Positions 12,761-23,749 of a DNA stretch of 64,000 bases are shown here, piece by piece. How positions within the stretch are numbered: the stretch's first letter is position 1; each line of letters begins with the position of its first letter. This stretch comes from Welwitschia mirabilis (taxonomy: Eukaryota > Gnetophyta > Gnetopsida > Welwitschiales): contig JBOZIK010000001.1 of the NCBI GenBank assembly GCA_051453625.1, positions 190,303,862-190,367,861 on the forward strand, read 5' to 3'. A program made the translations under genes and the position numbers. The notes beneath the pieces were generated by a model that was not told the origin of the DNA, ran no database searches, and was given only the letters and a program-made list of their open reading frames with translations.

Positions 12761-13202
12761 ACAAGGATAGTACCCTTGTAGAGGACTTGATTACTACTCA
12801 GATTAGGAATAAGACCTATAATTGATAAAGTTTTTGCTTCATTATCTAATTATTTAAGCCCCTTATAAATTTCTAAATTAAATTAATTTATTTTCATTTA
12901 TGCATGTGATCATTGCTTAATGTTATTATGAGGGTAACTTTGTTATTTCATTATAGTGTTATGGATTAGATAAATCATTTGAATTATGGATCTAAGTAAC
13001 ATTCATTTGAATTAACTATACCTCTTTATCATGGCTTCCTTATTTAAAATCTTTCTATATCATTATATTCTAAATAAATCATTTATATTATGGGTGTAAG
13101 CAATATTTTTGTTTCTAAATAGGCTACATAATTTTGGTTTTTTCTTTTTCTCTCTTTTTCATATTAATTTAATAAATTTTCTTTATGTAAAGGATAAATC
13201 CA

Positions 13203-13266
13203 NNNNNNNNNNNNNNNNNNNNNNNNNNNNNNNNNNNNNNNNNNNNNNNNNNNNNNNNNNNNNNNN
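13203..13266. other. Assembly gap, 64 N
   Basis: The homologous interval in unit 1 (between AAATCCA and TATCCTTC, about 7222-7285) is 64 bp, so the gap is correctly sized and its content can be predicted from the paralogue. Confidence 0.9.
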
Positions 13267-13329
13267 TATCCTTCTTATTCTATTAGCTCTGATACCCTCA
13301 AAGGGTAATTTTTAGATCTTCTTATACTC

Positions 13330-16280
13330 TACCACACTAGCCTGGACAACTAGAATCGTGACCAACATACAAGTCACTCTTCAGCATGATCAGAACTGAA
13401 AAAAATTAGCATGAAGATTTCACATCCACCATGTGCATATATAGTTTTGACATCAATTTCTTTAAGAAAGTGCATGTTTCTATTTAACCTTAAGAATACA
13501 AAGATGCTTGAAAGTCTATGAATAGTAAGTTGATAAAAATTATGCAAAAACTTATGGCTTTACAACATGAGAAGTTGGTAGATCGTAGTAAGATCAACTA
13601 TACCAACTTCATCACAATATAAGATACATTCTACTCAAATAATGATTTAGATATTATTAATCTCATATTGATATTAATGAATTACATTATGAAAAACTAA
13701 AAATGTAATAAATGATGACACAAATGACTAATATTAAAAAAAGTTTACTAAAACTAACCTACAGAATCAAGTTTTCATACATTATATCAACTTGATTAGA
13801 TGTTGTTTATAGCATCCATTTTACCTAGCTACATTGTGTTGTTTCATCTAGTAAACAACCTTTGATACACTCACTAAGGAATTTATTCTTATCAAAAATA
13901 GTTTTACTTTGTTAGAAGCTCATTCTCTAAAGTTGTATTTAAAGTTTTATATCCTCATAGTGGATCACATTCCGATAAATATTCTTAAAGAAAATATCCT
14001 CCAAATTTCTAATAAGGGTAAAGCTTCCAAGAAATAATAATTTGCTCCACCTACTTAATCCCATTATTCTTAGCCAAAGAATAAACCACATTAGAATAAT
14101 GATACTCTGAAGAAGAACACATATCAATGTTTGCATTATAAGACATACCATTAATTATTGTTGTGTACCTTAGAATAGAATTAAAGTTAATCCTAAGGTA
14201 AACATATTTACTAATGATATAAGTTCTCTACATAGTATTAAATACTACCAATCCAATGTCATATTTCAAAGTCATGATTTTGAATGTACAAGTGGAAACA
14301 ACCTCATGATGAATCTCAAATTCTACATACTAATGTAACTATTCATATGATGTATAGACATGATTATTATAATGATTTCATAGCATATCCTAGTCAAGTT
14401 CACTTAGCAGATAAGACTTCAATTCTTGTAGTAGATTATGATATAGTTACCTTTCAACTTCTGTAGTAGCTTATGATTTAGTTATCTTTCAATTGCCTTC
14501 CCTCTCATAGTAAACACTCTCTCATGTTCTATATGTTTCCTTCTTAAGGTCACATTTTATTTCCATTTTTACACTAGTTGAAGAAGACCATTTAATCTTA
14601 AAAACAATGGATTTCATTGACATTTTTACTGCTATTAAGAACCTTATCATGAAATAAAACATGCATTAAAAATTAAAGTGTCTTCAAGGATTTCTTTGTA
14701 TACATGAAATTGCCTATCATATCTTATAATAAAAGATTTTCGTATCACTACTATGGCATGCTTATTTGGGTTATCTTAGTTCTTATCCTTTAATTACAAT
14801 GTTTGAAAATGAACATCAAATTCTTCCCTCCATTCTACATGAGTTTCCTTAATTTAAAGCCTGTATAATGGGTAAAATAACTTGATAACACTTTTCTATT
14901 AGCAAATAGCACACTGATCAAAAGATTCCACTTATCTGCAATGATCTATGTGGTCTTATAACAATCCCTATGCTCTAAGGATATTACTACTTCATATCAT
15001 CTAGATATGATTTTTTGTGTATAGCTTGGATGTATGTTATGGGATGAAAATCTCTTACTTTGAATATTTTCAATATTTTCCAAAACAAGGTGGAAATGAA
15101 AACTAAAAATAAGATTAAGAGTTTTCACTTTAATAATGATTGTAAATACACATTGACTAAGTTTTAGGACTTTCTTACTTTAGAAGGCATTTATCATTTG
15201 AGAATATGCCTAGAAATACCTTTCAAATTATGCCTAGGAACACCTCAACAAGATGGCATCACTAAATGATTCAATTGGATCATAATGAATATGACATTTG
15301 TAATTATGTGTTTTAATAGTTTTAAAACCTATTTTTAGGATTAAGCTACTATTATCATATTATATTTAAATAATTGTATGGGTTGTGCTTTTGAAAATGG
15401 CATATCTTCTACTAAAAAATGATATNNNNNNNNNNNNNNNNNNNNNNNNNNNNNNNNNNNNNNNNNNNNNNNNNNNNNNNNNNNNNNNNNNNNNNNNNNN
15501 NNNNNNNNNNNNNNNNNNNNNNNNNTATTATCATATTATATTTAAATAATTGTATGGGTTGTGCTTTTGAAAATGGCATATCTTCTACTAAAAAATGATA
15601 TGAATAAAAGCCTACTCAAATCATCTTCATGTGTTTAGAGGTGACTGCTATGTACATATTTCTAACAAACATTATCACAAGCTTTATGCATGTGCTTGGA
15701 TTAGCATATTTGTGGGATATCCATGTGGCTAGAAAAGATATCATGTATACGTTCTTGAGTATTACAAGATCATTGCCTTTTATGATGTTATCTCTTCTCA
15801 AATTACATATAGTGATTTTTATATGCAAAAATTAGATGGTCAATGTCTTATGTTTAAAAAGGAAGATGTGTCCCTTGATTTTAATTCATGAAATCATTAC
15901 AGCTAAAATGATTCATACATTATACAACCTAGAGGAAGTAAAAAATTTTATGTGCCTAGCAAGCATGAATATGATTCTAATAGTGACTCATTTTATTATC
16001 CTAAGAAAAAAAATTGATTACTTCAAAAGAACAACATAATGCACTTGATTAATATCCCATATTTAAGATTTTCATGCTAAGAAAAAGGAAAAAACTAGAA
16101 CTAGCTAGAGATATTTTGCATCCCTTAATGCTAATGCAGAGTTTCATTTAACTTCTGAGAGTGAACCAGCCTTTTGTAAAGGTGAAATTCTACATAATCA
16201 AAGGATAAAATAAATGAAAGAAGAATATTATGCACTTATTTAAAATGATATGTGGAAGATGATTCCTTAAAATAAGGGTC
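13330..16280 (+). pseudogene. Ty1/copia gag-protease-integrase remnant, unit 2
   Basis: The third array copy. The protease is the best preserved part: 14284-14466 gives an open 60-codon reading with HMMYRHDYYNDF, VHLADKTS and VVDYD. The catalytic D-T/S-G-A is replaced by HTNV. Integrase spans about 14850-15840, with its second catalytic Asp read as Asn at 15132-15134 and the 24-bp duplication at 15201-15248. A 37-bp loss near 15820 is private to this unit. The segment around the gap at 15426 is written twice. An RT opening is visible at about 16160-16260, then the LTR follows. Non-functional. Confidence 0.8.
15426..15525. other. 100-N gap flanked by an unmerged overlap
   Basis: About 86 bp ending at 15425 (TATTATCATATTATATTTAA onward) are repeated immediately after the gap from 15526. 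This is an assembly overlap, not a biological duplication; it inflates unit 2 by about 186 bp. Confidence 0.9.
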
Positions 16281-16299
16281 TAATACAGCATGAATCTAT

Positions 16300-16478
16300 T
16301 GTTAAGGCTTGTAATACATACCACTGTCATAGACATAGTGGAGCATGTAAATCCTAATGAAATTCTAATGCTTTACTTACCTTTAAAAATAAGCTATTTA
16401 TTGTAATAAGTAACAGACATGAAAATGACATTTTCATTATATAAAATGTTACTCATGTTCTTGCTTATTTAATTCTCA
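16300..16478 (+). repeat. Array LTR 3, also 5' LTR of the longer copia element
   Basis: TGTTAAGGCTTG at the start and AATTCTCA at the end, 179 bp. To its left is the RT stub of unit 2. To its right begins the leader of a relative that keeps RT and RNase H and ends at the LTR at 35591-35755. Confidence 0.88.
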
Positions 16479-16483
16479 AGAAG

Positions 16484-16495
16484 TGGTACCAAATC
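16484..16495 (+). promoter_or_regulatory. Decayed primer-binding site of the longer copia element
   Basis: TGGTACCAAATC: the first half matches the initiator-tRNA-Met complement; the second half has lost the AGAGC core. Confidence 0.7.
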
Positions 16496-18819
16496 TTTAG
16501 ATATTTCCTTGGTGCTTCTTGTGGCTTGTACCTTTTCTTAAAATATTGGATATTCATTGACCTCTGTGGGCTTTTATTTTTACTCTTTTTTGGCCTCTTA
16601 AGGCTTATTTTGCAATTCTTTTTGGGCCTTCTTTGACTCTTTTTTGGCTTTGAGGGATTCCCAACACTAACCTTCCTTATTTAAATTTAAGCAAAAGAGA
16701 AAAGAGATTAGCAAGGCATATAAGAGTTGAATTTGGCTTTGCATTTGTGTTCTGTTTAGATAGGAGAAGCTTGAAGAAACCATTTCTTTTTCTTCTTCTT
16801 TGTCTTAATCATTGAGTTATCCTANNNNNNNNNNNNNNNATTATCCTAAAGGTTTTTATAGAAGTGCTACTGCCTATGTCAATGATATTGAAATGTTATT
16901 GCTGAAATGGCTACTGCTTCCATTGCATTTGCCTCCATTACCATCCACTACTTTTGCAGTTAATATTCTCCACCATTGTTTTTCTACTCCTTTTAAAGTG
17001 TTTTAGTATTTACCATCACTTTCCACTTTAGCTACTAATACCACCTATTACTTATGTCATTTTTAGCACATCACTATTTTATATATATATATATGGTTTA
17101 GACGTGTGCTTTTTGATTTTTGAACTAAGTGATTTATGTTAGGCACACATGTAAATTGGCTAAGTCTAGCCAAGCATTATTTTATTTTCCATGCACATAT
17201 GATGTTCTATATCATTGCTGATTTTTGGTGCATGTGTAGTTTAGCTAGTCATTATTTAGTTTTAATTTTTTACGCACACATACATAATTTGATGCATTTC
17301 TTTATTTTTTTAAAGTTTTTTAATGCTATTTTTAATTTTTTAGGGTATTTCTCCAAAATTATAAATATGAAACTCACCTTTTATTATCAAATTAAGTTGG
17401 GATGTTGAGCAAGGTTACCTTGATTGGATTTTTCCTCTTGAGCTATTTTTCTTTATTTTTGAACCCTCTTTTCTCCTTTGTAATTTTTTTTTTAACCTTT
17501 GAGATTTTAAGATTTTTAAGTTTTATATGTCAGATCTCTTTCATTAAGTTAAGTTCATATGTGAAGCAAAATTCCTTGACTTTATTTTATTTTACTTCCT
17601 TTAACATAATTTTTCTTATGATTTGGATAGATTAAGTTGGGTAGGAATGTTGAGCAAGATCCACTTAACATGATATACCAAGTTCTATGCCTTTCTCTTG
17701 TGTTTTTTTGTGTGCCTTTCTTTTTTTTCTTGTTTTCTCACACACTTACTAATTTTTATTTTAATTATAATTAATTATTTAAAAAGAAAAATCATTCTTC
17801 ATCATAAACACTTAACAAATTTACTGGCAATAAGTTTTAGTTGGTGGTAAGAATAATAAATCTTAAATATATAGAAATCTATGTTAGTCTCTTTACTTTA
17901 TTCTAAAGCTTATTATGTAGTATCAACTATCCTAAGTATAAATTTTAAATTAAATGAAGAACCATTTCACTCTTAAGCAAAAACATCTTAGGTGCTCAGA
18001 GTTCCAAATTCCCATGTATATCTTGAAAATCAAGCATATACTAGGTGAAGGTTGGACGTGTAGTAGTAGGAGTCACTTAGATTTCATCATTAAGGCATAT
18101 AGGTTTAATAAAAATTTAAAATTTACTAGGGTATAAGTAACTTTCCAACATTACATGGTATTCTCCCTTAAGATGATATCTAGCTAGGGTAACCAAAATT
18201 GACTGATGACTGGGAAGCCTCACTAACATGACTTATACTTTGTCTTTTTACTTCCATTGAAGATAAGGATACCACCCCTGGAGAAGATGTAATCACTACT
18301 TATATTTGAGAGATGACTTTAAAATTAATCAATTTAATATTTTATTCATTTAATAATAAATATAGGCCCTTTTGTTAAAAGTTACCTCACTCACATTAAG
18401 AAATTTTAACAAACTACCTTTGATTTCTTTATCATGCATGTAGGTTCTTAACTGTTGGAGAATTTCGTAGTTGTTAAACTTTGTGATTTGGTAAATAACT
18501 TAATTTATTTGCTTTATTTCCTTTTATTATAATTATATCTCTCTATCATGATACTTTGTGTCTTTGCTTTAGTTGAATTAGGACTTAGATAGATCATTGA
18601 AATCATGGATAAGAGAAAAATTCCTTTTCTTGTGACTATATTATCTCTTTCTCTTTATTTCCTTTCTTTTTATTTTCCTTCATTCTTTTTCAGGTTTAAT
18701 AACATTTCTTTATGTAAAAGATAAATTGCTTTTAGTTGTGAATGTGAGCAATTTTTGTTTGATTCATAACTTCATGTCACAGCTTCTCAACTTACTTTTA
18801 TTTCTTATTTCTTTTCATC
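16496..18819 (+). other. Leader of the longer copia element
   Basis: Matches the array leader up to about 18250, including one leader block (17970-18260). It then jumps to the part that follows the second block in the array, so one block is missing here or one was gained in the array. A 15-N gap at 16825-16839 equals the 15 bp found in unit 1. An (AT)n run lies at 17080-17093. Two small ORFs (17136-17408 and 17402-17635) are chance readings in T-rich DNA. Confidence 0.65.
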
Positions 18820-18862
18820 ATGGAATCTTCATCATCATCTTCAAAAGATAACTCTTAGTGGT
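18820..18862 (+). pseudogene. First codons of copia gag, cut by a nested insertion
   Basis: An ATG at 18820 opens a serine-rich start (M-E-S then four more S, then K-D-N-S). The reading resumes after the nested element at 31127 with further gag. A stop codon is already present just before the insertion point. The ATG is the best supported gag start of this family in the window. Confidence 0.7.
18858..18862 (+). repeat. Target-site duplication, left copy (GTGGT)
   Basis: GTGGT directly precedes the TGTTG start of the nested element's 5' LTR and is repeated directly after its 3' LTR at 31122-31126. Confidence 0.85.
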
Positions 18863-19445
18863 TGTTGCAATCCCAAATTATCATGTTTTAATAGTGCAAT
18901 TAATGATGTTTTATATAGAACAAAAACTTAATTCAATCACTATCAGGAATTTTATCATGAACCAATCTAACAATCCAATTATGACATTAAGTGCCATATT
19001 TTCATCCAGAAAAATAGTAATTTATTTAAGGAATAAATTGGAGCAAAAAGTAGAGGAAAAGCCCAACCAAATGATTGTCATCCATGATGTCATGTCCACG
19101 ACACGGGGCAAAACCATAAGGTTAAAGGCATTTGAAGCAGATTTATGGAGGCTGGCTTGATGAACTGACATAGCATGTTGACATGGCTATCATGGCCTGT
19201 GTCATCCTCACAACATAAGAGATGACATATCTATTAAGTTTCAAATTCAAATTCCAATAAGTTTCTACCGTGACGGGCTGTGATTAGATGATAAAGGGGT
19301 GTTGGATCACATGTTGTCCCCATAACGATAGTGACACGACAATGCCATAACTTCTTCTTAACTAAGTTAATTAAGGTTTAGTTTGGCCTAATGATGTATC
19401 TTCACCTATACCGACCTTTTTAACCTGTAATCACCTTAGGAAATC

Positions 19446-19455
19446 TATAAAAACC
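19446..19455 (+). promoter_or_regulatory. LTR TATA box
   Basis: TATAAAAACC followed by a C-run, at the same LTR position as TATAAAAG at 30512 in the 3' copy. Confidence 0.6.
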
Positions 19456-19668
19456 CCCCATTTAGCATCATTTAGTGATCTTTTTTTAACATTGGAGGAT
19501 TGGTTACAAAGGAATCCAAGGAGTCAAGGATTCATTTCAACATAGGAAAAATCATTCTTAATGATTAGAATATGCTTCTCATTTTGAGGAGTCACTACCT
19601 TGCTAAGATGTTTTTAAAACATTCAATTTATTTGATAAAATGTATTTATTCTTCAATTCTTATGATTT

Positions 19669-19768
19669 NNNNNNNNNNNNNNNNNNNNNNNNNNNNNNNN
19701 NNNNNNNNNNNNNNNNNNNNNNNNNNNNNNNNNNNNNNNNNNNNNNNNNNNNNNNNNNNNNNNNNNNN
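19669..19768. other. 100-N gap flanked by an unmerged overlap
   Basis: ATTCTTCAATTCTTATGATT lies immediately before the gap and again immediately after it. The 3' LTR has this word once (near 30711), so the gap is an assembly artefact. Confidence 0.9.
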
Positions 19769-20032
19769 ATTCTTCAATTCTTATGATTTCTCTTATATCT
19801 TATGTTGAAGTTTGATTAATGCTATTTTCTAGATTAATTCTAAATTAAACATAGGTTATAAGGGCCAAGTTAGATGACAACCACTTAGAAATTTGGCTAT
19901 CTTGCATCTTATCTATCTTTCATTTTTGCATTGCACATTAGAATAGTTACATCATCAATTCCTTTTTTGCTTACAAAAGCACAAAATTAACTAAAAACGT
20001 TGGATTTATATCAAAGTATTTATTTCTTCTTT

Positions 20033-20119
20033 NNNNNNNNNNNNNNNNNNNNNNNNNNNNNNNNNNNNNNNNNNNNNNNNNNNNNNNNNNNNNNNNNNNN
20101 NNNNNNNNNNNNNNNNNNN
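20033..20119. other. Assembly gap, 87 N
   Basis: The matching interval in the 3' LTR (between CTTCTTT and ATTTCATTATTT, about 30980-31066) is 87 bp, so the gap is exactly sized and inferable. Confidence 0.9.
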
Positions 20120-20173
20120 ATTTCATTATTTCAAGAATTGATTACTTTTAAAGTGTAGTTTAGGCTACCAATA

Positions 20174-20195
20174 TTTTGATGCTATTAGTAGGGAG
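20174..20195 (+). other. Copia 3' end and polypurine tract fused to the nested LTR
   Basis: TTTTGATGCTATTAGTAGGG followed by AG: a GATGxxxxxAGGGAG-type purine tract, as found just before SIRE-like copia LTRs, directly abuts the end of the nested element's LTR. It marks a recombination or deletion junction. Confidence 0.5.
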
Positions 20196-21893
20196 TGTTA
20201 AAACAAGCTATCAAGTGCATTTAAATCAAAAGTAAGTGGATTGAATTTGTGCTATCATTACCTCTATTTGCTTTTGGTTTTATCTAATACCTATTGATGT
20301 AACCTACTTGCTTTGAAAAGATTTCCTAAAGAGATCTACTTGCCTTTTTATCAAAGGCAAGATTATCTCTAAGGTATACTCCTATCCAAGCAAGATTATT
20401 TACCTTTAAAGAGTAACACATTGTATACCCTTGTTATTATAAATTGTCTCTTCTTTTTCTATTCTTTTTTTATGTAATAATTTCCCTTACTAGGTCTACC
20501 TTCTTATGCTTTATGCGATCTGAAAGGATTACCACATAGCAAGAAGCCTTCTAGTATCTTTTTCTTTGAATTCTAAGTGAAGATTCTAAGAAGAAACATC
20601 ACTCTTAATTCTTGGGTCTACTCCTTACACTTTAATGTGATCCTGGAGATTACCCATAATGGTTTTGAGTTTAAAGGTTGGATTTTTCAGTTTAAACAAG
20701 GGAATGCCATCAAAATCTGAAGAGAAAAAGGTACGTTTTCAATGTAACAAGTAATTTTTAAAAGAGGCAATTTAAGAAGGTGTTCAAATTTATAATTCAA
20801 GGACTCAAGATGAGAAACTTGTTATTTCTGAATTTGATAAATTTTATTTACTAGAAGATTGTAATTACATTCTAAAAATTTTTCATTATCTATTGAATCA
20901 TCTTCTAGAATTTTGAAGTCCCCTCTCTAAAGAAAAGGCATCTCTTCTATTAGAAGTCCTTCTAACAGTCCATAGTTCTAGACAGAAAGGCAAGGGGTCA
21001 ACCGGACTCAAGATGAGCTTGACCAAGTTCTCATGGAGTCGACTGGATTTTTGTGGAGTCGACCGAATGGTGCAAAAAAGAAAAAGTTATAAACATTATG
21101 TATTCATTACCTAATCATTACCTAGTCATTTTTTAGATGTTTATAGCCATTGGAGGTGCAATTCATTTGTAATAAACCCTAGTAACCCTCCATTATAAAT
21201 AGATAGGTAATAGATGACCTAGAAATCATTTTGGTACTTTTCTAAATCGGTATATTCATTATGAATTTAAAAGATCAAGTGGTATTTTCATTAGCACATC
21301 ATTATATAGCTTCATATCTAATTAAGAGGATCTATCCTTGACAAAATAACTATACTCAGAATCAAATCTAAGGACTTCATCATTGTATTCTATTGAAGAA
21401 GAGCTCTATTCATTGTACTAATACTAAACATGTGATATCTGAGCTACCAAGGCTACATTGCATCACTTTTATTGATTTCAGAGGTTGTGACTTAGCTTAC
21501 AAAAGTCTATTGTTAAAGGTTAAGACTTAGCCTATAAAAGTCCAATGTTAAGATTAAGACTTAGCCTGTAAAAATTCTGCTTGTAAGGGTTACAGGTAAA
21601 CCTGGTAAAACCTATGGAGTAATAGAGATCTGAGATTAAACTTGGAAAAAGATGATCATCGAGAATAGAGTAAGGGATTTCTCAAACCACTATAGATCTT
21701 GTGTGCATCTAAATTGATAGTTTTGAGTTTCTGTCTTTTGATTTTTTACATTTAGTTTTTCATTTCTTATATGAACATTCTTGATTTTATTACTATTAGA
21801 TGCAAATGATGATTAAATAACTCTAATTTATTTTTGAATCTAAGTTTTTAGAAAGAACCTATTCACCTCCCTCTAGGATTCTCGATTCTATCA
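20196..21893 (+). repeat. SIRE-like copia LTR (1.7 kb)
   Basis: Opens TGTTAAAACAAG after a purine tract and closes TTCTATCA two bases before a primer-binding site. A TATAAATAG promoter word lies at 21194-21202. Three GTCRACYGG-type words occur at 20996-21067. No second copy lies in the window, so the left edge rests on the purine tract and TG only. Nothing else in this 1.7 kb looks coding. Confidence 0.6.
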
Positions 21894-21895
21894 TT

Positions 21896-21907
21896 TGGTA
21901 TTAGAGC
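21896..21907 (+). promoter_or_regulatory. Primer-binding site of the SIRE-like copia element
   Basis: TGGTATTAGAGC, one mismatch from the initiator-tRNA-Met complement, preceded by the CTCTAGGATTCTCGAT stretch typical of the 3' end of such LTRs. Confidence 0.88.
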
Positions 21908-21962
21908 TTATATTAGTCTTTAAGAGATTTTTACATATCTAGATCTAAGAACCCTAATAATA

Positions 21963-22780
21963 AGTAACTTGAATGATGGATTTTCAACTAGTTCTTCACC
22001 CATGTTTGATGGTTTAAACTATGCCTATTGAAAATCCAGGATGAAAATTTTTCTTAGATCTATAGATGCTAATGTAGAAAAAGTCATATACAAAGGTCAT
22101 ACTATGCCTATGGTAACCCAAACAGATGCAAATTATAATACTATATTAGTTCCCAAATCCAGAGACTAATGGACTCCCTCAAATAAAACAAAATCCACTA
22201 TAGATGCCCATGCTTTTAATGCTATTTTTTATATAGTGTGCGTAGATAAATTTAAAAGAATTGTGAACTATAACCATGCAAAAGTAGCTTGGAACATTTT
22301 AAAAGTTGCATATGAAGGAACATCCATTGTTAAACAAGAAAAACTGTAAATGCTTATTTCTAGATTTGAAGATATTCATAAGGATGATGAATAAACCTTA
22401 CAGGAATTTTTTTCTAGACTTACAGATATATTAAACTCAATGGTAAGCCTTGTAAAATGCATGGAAGAAAGCAAGGTGGTAAGAAAAGTATTGAGATCCA
22501 TACCCAAGAGATTTAAATTAAAGGTAATAGTCATCAAAGAAAGTAAAAACATTAATGTAATGATGTTGAAAGAAGTTCAAGATAATCTTAAAACATATGA
22601 ACTTAAATCTAATAAAGATAGAAGAAAAGGTATTTCTTTAAACTGTGTGCAGAAGGATTACAGATTTGACAGGTCAGATACAGAACTCGATGATGATGAA
22701 GTGGCTCTTCTAGTTAGGCATTTTAAAAGATTTTTCTATAGAAAAAAGGAAGGAGAATTAAGTAGGAATCCAAAGAGAAG
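21963..22780 (+). pseudogene. Copia gag (UBN2/DUF4219-type) fragment
   Basis: A gag reading with few stops, the best preserved retroelement ORF in the window; 22440 onward is open. It has the MFDGLNYAYxKxRMKxFL opening of DUF4219 (about 21990-22045), then the AFNAIF, AWNILKVAYEGTS and KxxMLxxRFEDI landmarks of the UBN2 domain (22210-22370), and VVRKVLRSIPKRFKxKV (22470-22530). At least three stops interrupt the first half, one at the conserved Trp codon of DUF4219. It is cut by a 100-N gap, beyond which the sequence is gypsy RT, so no zinc knuckle, protease or copia pol is seen. A capsid-forming role is known for the family; this copy is dead. Confidence 0.85.
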
Positions 22781-22880
22781 NNNNNNNNNNNNNNNNNNNN
22801 NNNNNNNNNNNNNNNNNNNNNNNNNNNNNNNNNNNNNNNNNNNNNNNNNNNNNNNNNNNNNNNNNNNNNNNNNNNNNNNN
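22781..22880. other. 100-N gap joining copia gag to gypsy RT
   Basis: Unlike most 100-N gaps here, the flanks do not repeat each other. The two sides belong to different retrotransposon superfamilies, so the join may be a scaffold error or hide a nested boundary. Confidence 0.85.
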
Positions 22881-23690
22881 ACATCATATTTCAATAAGAG
22901 GTATACAAATAGATCCATCAAAAATTAATTTCATAAAAAATCTTTCACCGCCTTCTAACATAAAATAACTCTGATCATTTTTGGAACATTGTGGATTTTA
23001 TTGTAGATGCATTAAAGTATATGCAAAAATTTATAATTCACTTCATCAACTTTTATAAAAAGGTGTTAAATACAAATGGAGTAATGAATGACAATAAGCC
23101 TTTAAGAATATTAAAATTGCNNNNNNNNNNNNNNNNNNNNNNNNNNNNNNNNNNNNNNNNNNNNNNNNNNNNNNNNNNNNNNNNNNNNNNNNNNNNNNNN
23201 NNNNNNNNNNNNNNNNNNNNTAAATGGACTGATGAATGCCAATAAGCCTTTAAGAATATTAAAATTGCCATTACCAATGAACCCATAGTGAGTGGACCAG
23301 ATTGGGATATGGACTTTGAGTTAATGTGTGATGCTAGTAATCTTGATATAGATGGGGTTTTAGGACAAAAACATGAGAAAGGGATGAAAGTAATTAGCTA
23401 CATTAGTAAAATACTTTTTGGTGCTCAACTCAACTACACAACTACTGAAAAGGAGATGTTAGTTATCATCTTTTATCTAGACAAACTTCGACATTACCTC
23501 CTTAATTTTCACACTTATGTTTATACAGATCATGCTATCATTAGATATTTAATGACAAAGAAAGATTCTAGTGCATTCCTGATATGATGGATATTATTAT
23601 TATAAGAATTCAATTTGACAATAGTGGACAAAGTAGGAAAACAAATCTAGTAGCTAATCATCTTTCTAAAATTCCTTCAGATACTCCTCC
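22881..23690 (+). pseudogene. Ty3/gypsy RT C-terminus and RNase H fragment
   Basis: Immediately after the gap the reading has the GI-IDPSKI and connection-domain landmarks of gypsy RT (22890-23060). An AFKNIKIAITNEPI stretch follows, then RNase H: FELMCDASNLDIDGVLGQ (about 23310-23360), the YTTTEKEMLVIIFYLDKLRHYL core (23435-23505) and YTDHAIIRYLM (23524-23556). The segment 23288-23587 is open for 99 codons. It continues as a disrupted DNLVANHLSKI-like tail to about 23690. The RT catalytic YxDD motif would lie in the gap or is missing. A second gap (23121-23220) is flanked by an unmerged overlap and disturbs the frame. Confidence 0.85.
23121..23220. other. 100-N gap flanked by an unmerged overlap
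   Basis: About 50 bp before it, ending AAGAATATTAAAATTGC, recur just after it with a few mismatches, so the gap probably hides no real sequence. Confidence 0.85.
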
Positions 23691-23749
23691 TAATTCTTCT
23701 GATCAATCCATTTATGATGGTTTCCCAAATGAATAACTTTTTATGATTA

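Larger units (their letters stand above)
1..16299 (+). mobile_element. Tandem array of RT-less Ty1/copia units sharing single LTRs
   Basis: Three successive stretches repeat the same order of leader, gag, protease, integrase, RT stub and 179-bp LTR with a period of about 6 kb (LTR starts at 4186, 10160 and 16300). Position 1 falls inside the leader of the first, incomplete unit, so the array continues to the left. Units match closely by eye, with private indels. In each unit the reading that resembles the start of copia reverse transcriptase (around 4030-4160, 10010-10135, 16150-16280) stops at the same place and joins the next LTR. RT, RNase H and a purine tract before the LTR are absent. 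Such LTR-int-LTR-int chains are known to arise by unequal recombination between LTRs; that origin is inferred here. Confidence 0.85.
18863..20173 (+). repeat. 5' LTR of the nested element
   Basis: Starts TGTTGCAATCCC and ends ACCAATA, which reads as a C-to-T decay of a CAACA end. It aligns over its whole length with 29929-31121. The nominal length of 1311 bp includes a 100-N gap with duplicated flanks at 19669-19768; correcting for this gives about 1190 bp, equal to the 3' copy. The ORF at 18858-19160 lies within it and is not a gene. Confidence 0.85.

Noticed and set aside
1-16478. A CRISPR array or satellite DNA as explanation of the periodicity
   Set aside because: The period is about 6 kb and each unit contains gag, protease, integrase and LTRs, so it is a retrotransposon tandem.
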